In this document: positions 14,804 through 16,331 of the stretch, piece after piece
Position numbering within the stretch: position 1 is the first letter of the stretch
Layout: each line of letters opens with the position of its first letter
Source: Hippea sp964442345
GTDB taxonomy: Bacteria; Campylobacterota_A; Desulfurellia; Desulfurellales; Hippeaceae
Length of the DNA: 16,331 nt
Direction: 5' to 3'
NCBI GenBank assembly: GCA_964442345.1
Contig: CAYTZD010000035.1
Coordinates: 1 to 16,331 of the forward strand
Notes under the pieces: generated by a model
What the model saw: only the letters and a program-made list of their open reading frames with translations
Told to the model about the DNA's origin: nothing
The model's database searches: none
Position numbers and translations under genes: made by a program

Positions 14804-15974
14804 TTTTTAGTGCCTCTTTTGTGTATTTTTTGCCAAGTTCAACACCCGGCTGGTCAAACGGATTTATACCCAATATCTCACCTGCCTTTGCCGTTGCAAT
14901 CATTAACGACATAAACAAAGCGCCAAGAGCAAACTCATCGTTTCTCTTCAACATTAAATGCGCAACAGTAGCTTTACTCTCTTTTAATGCCCTTATTGTT
15001 GAGTTTTTTTCTATCTCCATAATCTCGCCAAGCGACTTCCCTTTAAGATAGCCAAAATCGTAATCGTTTTCTATTGTAAAATCACATCTCGGACTGCCAT
15101 CAACAACCAGAATGGCTTTATCCTTTGGCCCATCCTGATAAAGCTGAAGTTGTGAATGCTGATCTGTAACACCAAGCGCTTTGATAGGTGTTTGACCTTT
15201 TGACTCTTTGCCTAAGCTTTCAGCCCACAGCTGTCTAAACCAATCGGCAATACCAAACAGATAATCCTTATAAGCAAAGACAACAAGCATATTTTTACCT
15301 TCTTCGTAAGCACCTATGGAGAAATTGACAAAATCATTGGGAAAATTCCAGCCGTTTCTGTATGCCCTTACTGCAGCCTTTGCACCTTCAATAAAACTGT
15401 CTATATCAAAGCCAAAGAATGCCAAACCAAGCAGACCAACGGGTGTAAATACCGAATATCTGCCACCAACTTCATCGGGTATAAAAAGCAGTTCTATATC
15501 ATTTTTCAGTGCAAAATCGTAAAGAAAACCCTTCTGAGATGTTGTAAATATAACCTGATTATTATTTAATTTCTCCCAGAGAATAAAAAACTCCGCAAGT
15601 GTCTCAATCGTTGAACCGCTTTTTGAGACAACATGAAACAGCGTCTCATTCAAATCAAGCTTCAAAACCTTATCCATTCTGCAAGGGTCTATATTATCAA
15701 GTATAAACAGATTCTTACCGAAACCGTCAAAATCAAAAAACCTAAGCGCAGCTTCAAGGCCTAAAGCCGAACCACCAATACCTATCTGAACGAAGTTTTT
15801 ATATCTCTCAGATAACTGTTTTGTTAAAGTTTCTATCTTCTCCTTCTGACCTTTAACACATAGACTTCTTATAAATCCATAATGAGCCTGAAATTTAAGA
15901 CCAAAATCACGCTTCTTTTCATAATCAAACTCAAAAATCTCTTCCATCAAAACAACTTCTTCTGTTTTTCTCAC
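14796..15974 (-). CDS. pgi: Glucose-6-phosphate isomerase
   Basis: The 392-residue enzyme interconverts glucose-6-phosphate and fructose-6-phosphate. Counting from the chosen start, it shows GIGGSALG (65-72), the phosphate-binding SKSGST (118-123 region), Arg172 in GGRYSVFTPVG, the base Glu252 in QLWAESLGKE, His273 in DQHSQLQLYQDGP, and Lys382 in GVELGK. It is shorter than the about 550-residue E. coli enzyme but fits the compact bacterial group of roughly 400-450. I chose GTG at 15974 because AGGTG (15981-15985) lies six bases upstream. GTG at 15983, directly after the upstream stop (TAGGTG), and ATG at 15947 are alternatives. It overlaps the thioesterase start by 8 nt. With no other glycolytic genes in view, direction of flux is unknown. 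Confidence 0.93.
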   Translation of the reverse strand: MRKTEEVVLMEEIFEFDYEKKRDFGLKFQAHYGFIRSLCVKGQKEKIETLTKQLSERYKNFVQIGIGGSALGLEAALRFFDFDGFGKNLFILDNIDPCRMDKVLKLDLNETLFHVVSKSGSTIETLAEFFILWEKLNNNQVIFTTSQKGFLYDFALKNDIELLFIPDEVGGRYSVFTPVGLLGLAFFGFDIDSFIEGAKAAVRAYRNGWNFPNDFVNFSIGAYEEGKNMLVVFAYKDYLFGIADWFRQLWAESLGKESKGQTPIKALGVTDQHSQLQLYQDGPKDKAILVVDGSPRCDFTIENDYDFGYLKGKSLGEIMEIEKNSTIRALKESKATVAHLMLKRNDEFALGALFMSLMIATAKAGEILGINPFDQPGVELGKKYTKEALKNG

Positions 15975-15983
15975 ATCAAACAC

Positions 15984-16331
15984 CTACATCTTAAATGTTT
16001 CTATTGTTCTTTTTAAAGAATCCACCCTTTCTACAAGCTCATCTAAGCTATCCTTTATTCTCTCTGTTTTCTCTGATATATCTTCGATAGCAGTTATCCT
16101 ATTTACATTCTCTTCAACATCGCCCATAACAGACGATAATTCTTCTATCTCTTCAAAGAAAGAGACAAGTTCCCTGTAAACATCGCCCATATCGGATTGC
16201 AAAAATCGTGTCTTCTCCATCAGATTTTCACTGTTATCTTTACTCTTTTCAGCCTTTTCAATAGCAGTCTCCATAATATCGTAAAAACCTTCAGACATAT
16301 TTACAAGCTTTGTTACCACATCCTTTATAGT
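15984..16331 (-). CDS. C-terminal fragment of an MCP-like coiled-coil signalling protein (partial)
   Basis: The frame is open to the window edge and ends in TAG at 15986-15984, giving 115 residues that are almost wholly helical, charged and heptad-like. The closing pattern, ending DSLDELVERVDSLKRTIETF and then KM, resembles the descending helix and tail of the methyl-accepting chemotaxis signalling domain (often ending in 'L..v..Fkl'). The conserved hairpin tip would lie outside the window, so this is not proven. The first initiator inside the fragment is a GTG at 16319, but the reading frame continues upstream of it and I see no reason to start there. A generic coiled-coil protein is the main alternative. 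It lies directly before pgi. Confidence 0.6.
   Translation of the reverse strand, partial: TIKDVVTKLVNMSEGFYDIMETAIEKAEKSKDNSENLMEKTRFLQSDMGDVYRELVSFFEEIEELSSVMGDVEENVNRITAIEDISEKTERIKDSLDELVERVDSLKRTIETFKM

Overview
This is an AT-rich window of densely packed chromosomal housekeeping and envelope genes. Almost everything is on the minus strand; only the first roughly 400 bases are read on the plus strand. An LptE-type lipoprotein indicates a Gram-negative cell with LPS. Several traits fit an anaerobic, possibly thermophilic bacterium: Lys/Glu-rich proteins, [4Fe-4S]-type IlvD, a compact bacterial-type phosphoglucose isomerase, a cysteine-tailed flavin oxidoreductase and a DUF505-like protein. 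My best guess is a relative of Hippea/Desulfurella, with Aquificota-like lineages as an alternative. That is inference from gene content, not a computed placement.

Layout. Plus strand: the tail of an unidentified gene (1-60), then a small cytoplasmic thioredoxin-like protein (63-407), which converges on and overlaps the next gene by 4 nt. The minus strand, read from high to low coordinates, falls into transcription units. (A) The C-terminal tail of an MCP-like coiled-coil protein (cut by the window edge), pgi and a YbgC-type thioesterase. (B) From a promoter overlapping the end of ybgC: ilvD, leuS, lptE, a YvlD-type membrane protein, an NAD(P)H-dependent flavin oxidoreductase and rimO, with gaps or overlaps of only a few bases. 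(C) A single 649-residue DUF505-like protein with its own promoter and a strong intrinsic terminator. (D) From a promoter just beyond that terminator: a polysaccharide deacetylase, a GT4 glycosyltransferase, hemB and a PleD-like diguanylate cyclase, all with start/stop overlaps or a 3-nt gap.

How the genes relate. Unit B is mostly protein synthesis and its supply: branched-chain amino acid synthesis, leucyl-tRNA charging and ribosomal protein S12 modification, plus LPS export through the conserved leuS-lptE link. Unit D joins envelope glycan modification, tetrapyrrole synthesis and c-di-GMP signalling in one apparent message.

There are no tRNA, rRNA, CRISPR, IS or prophage features and no gene-free stretch above about 115 bases. 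I found no clearly new multi-gene system. The least understood object is the DUF505-like protein, which looks like a chain of about eight winged-helix-like units. Secondary points of interest are the deacetylase with a large insertion, the cysteine quartet in the flavin oxidoreductase and the Glu-to-Asn change in the glycosyltransferase.
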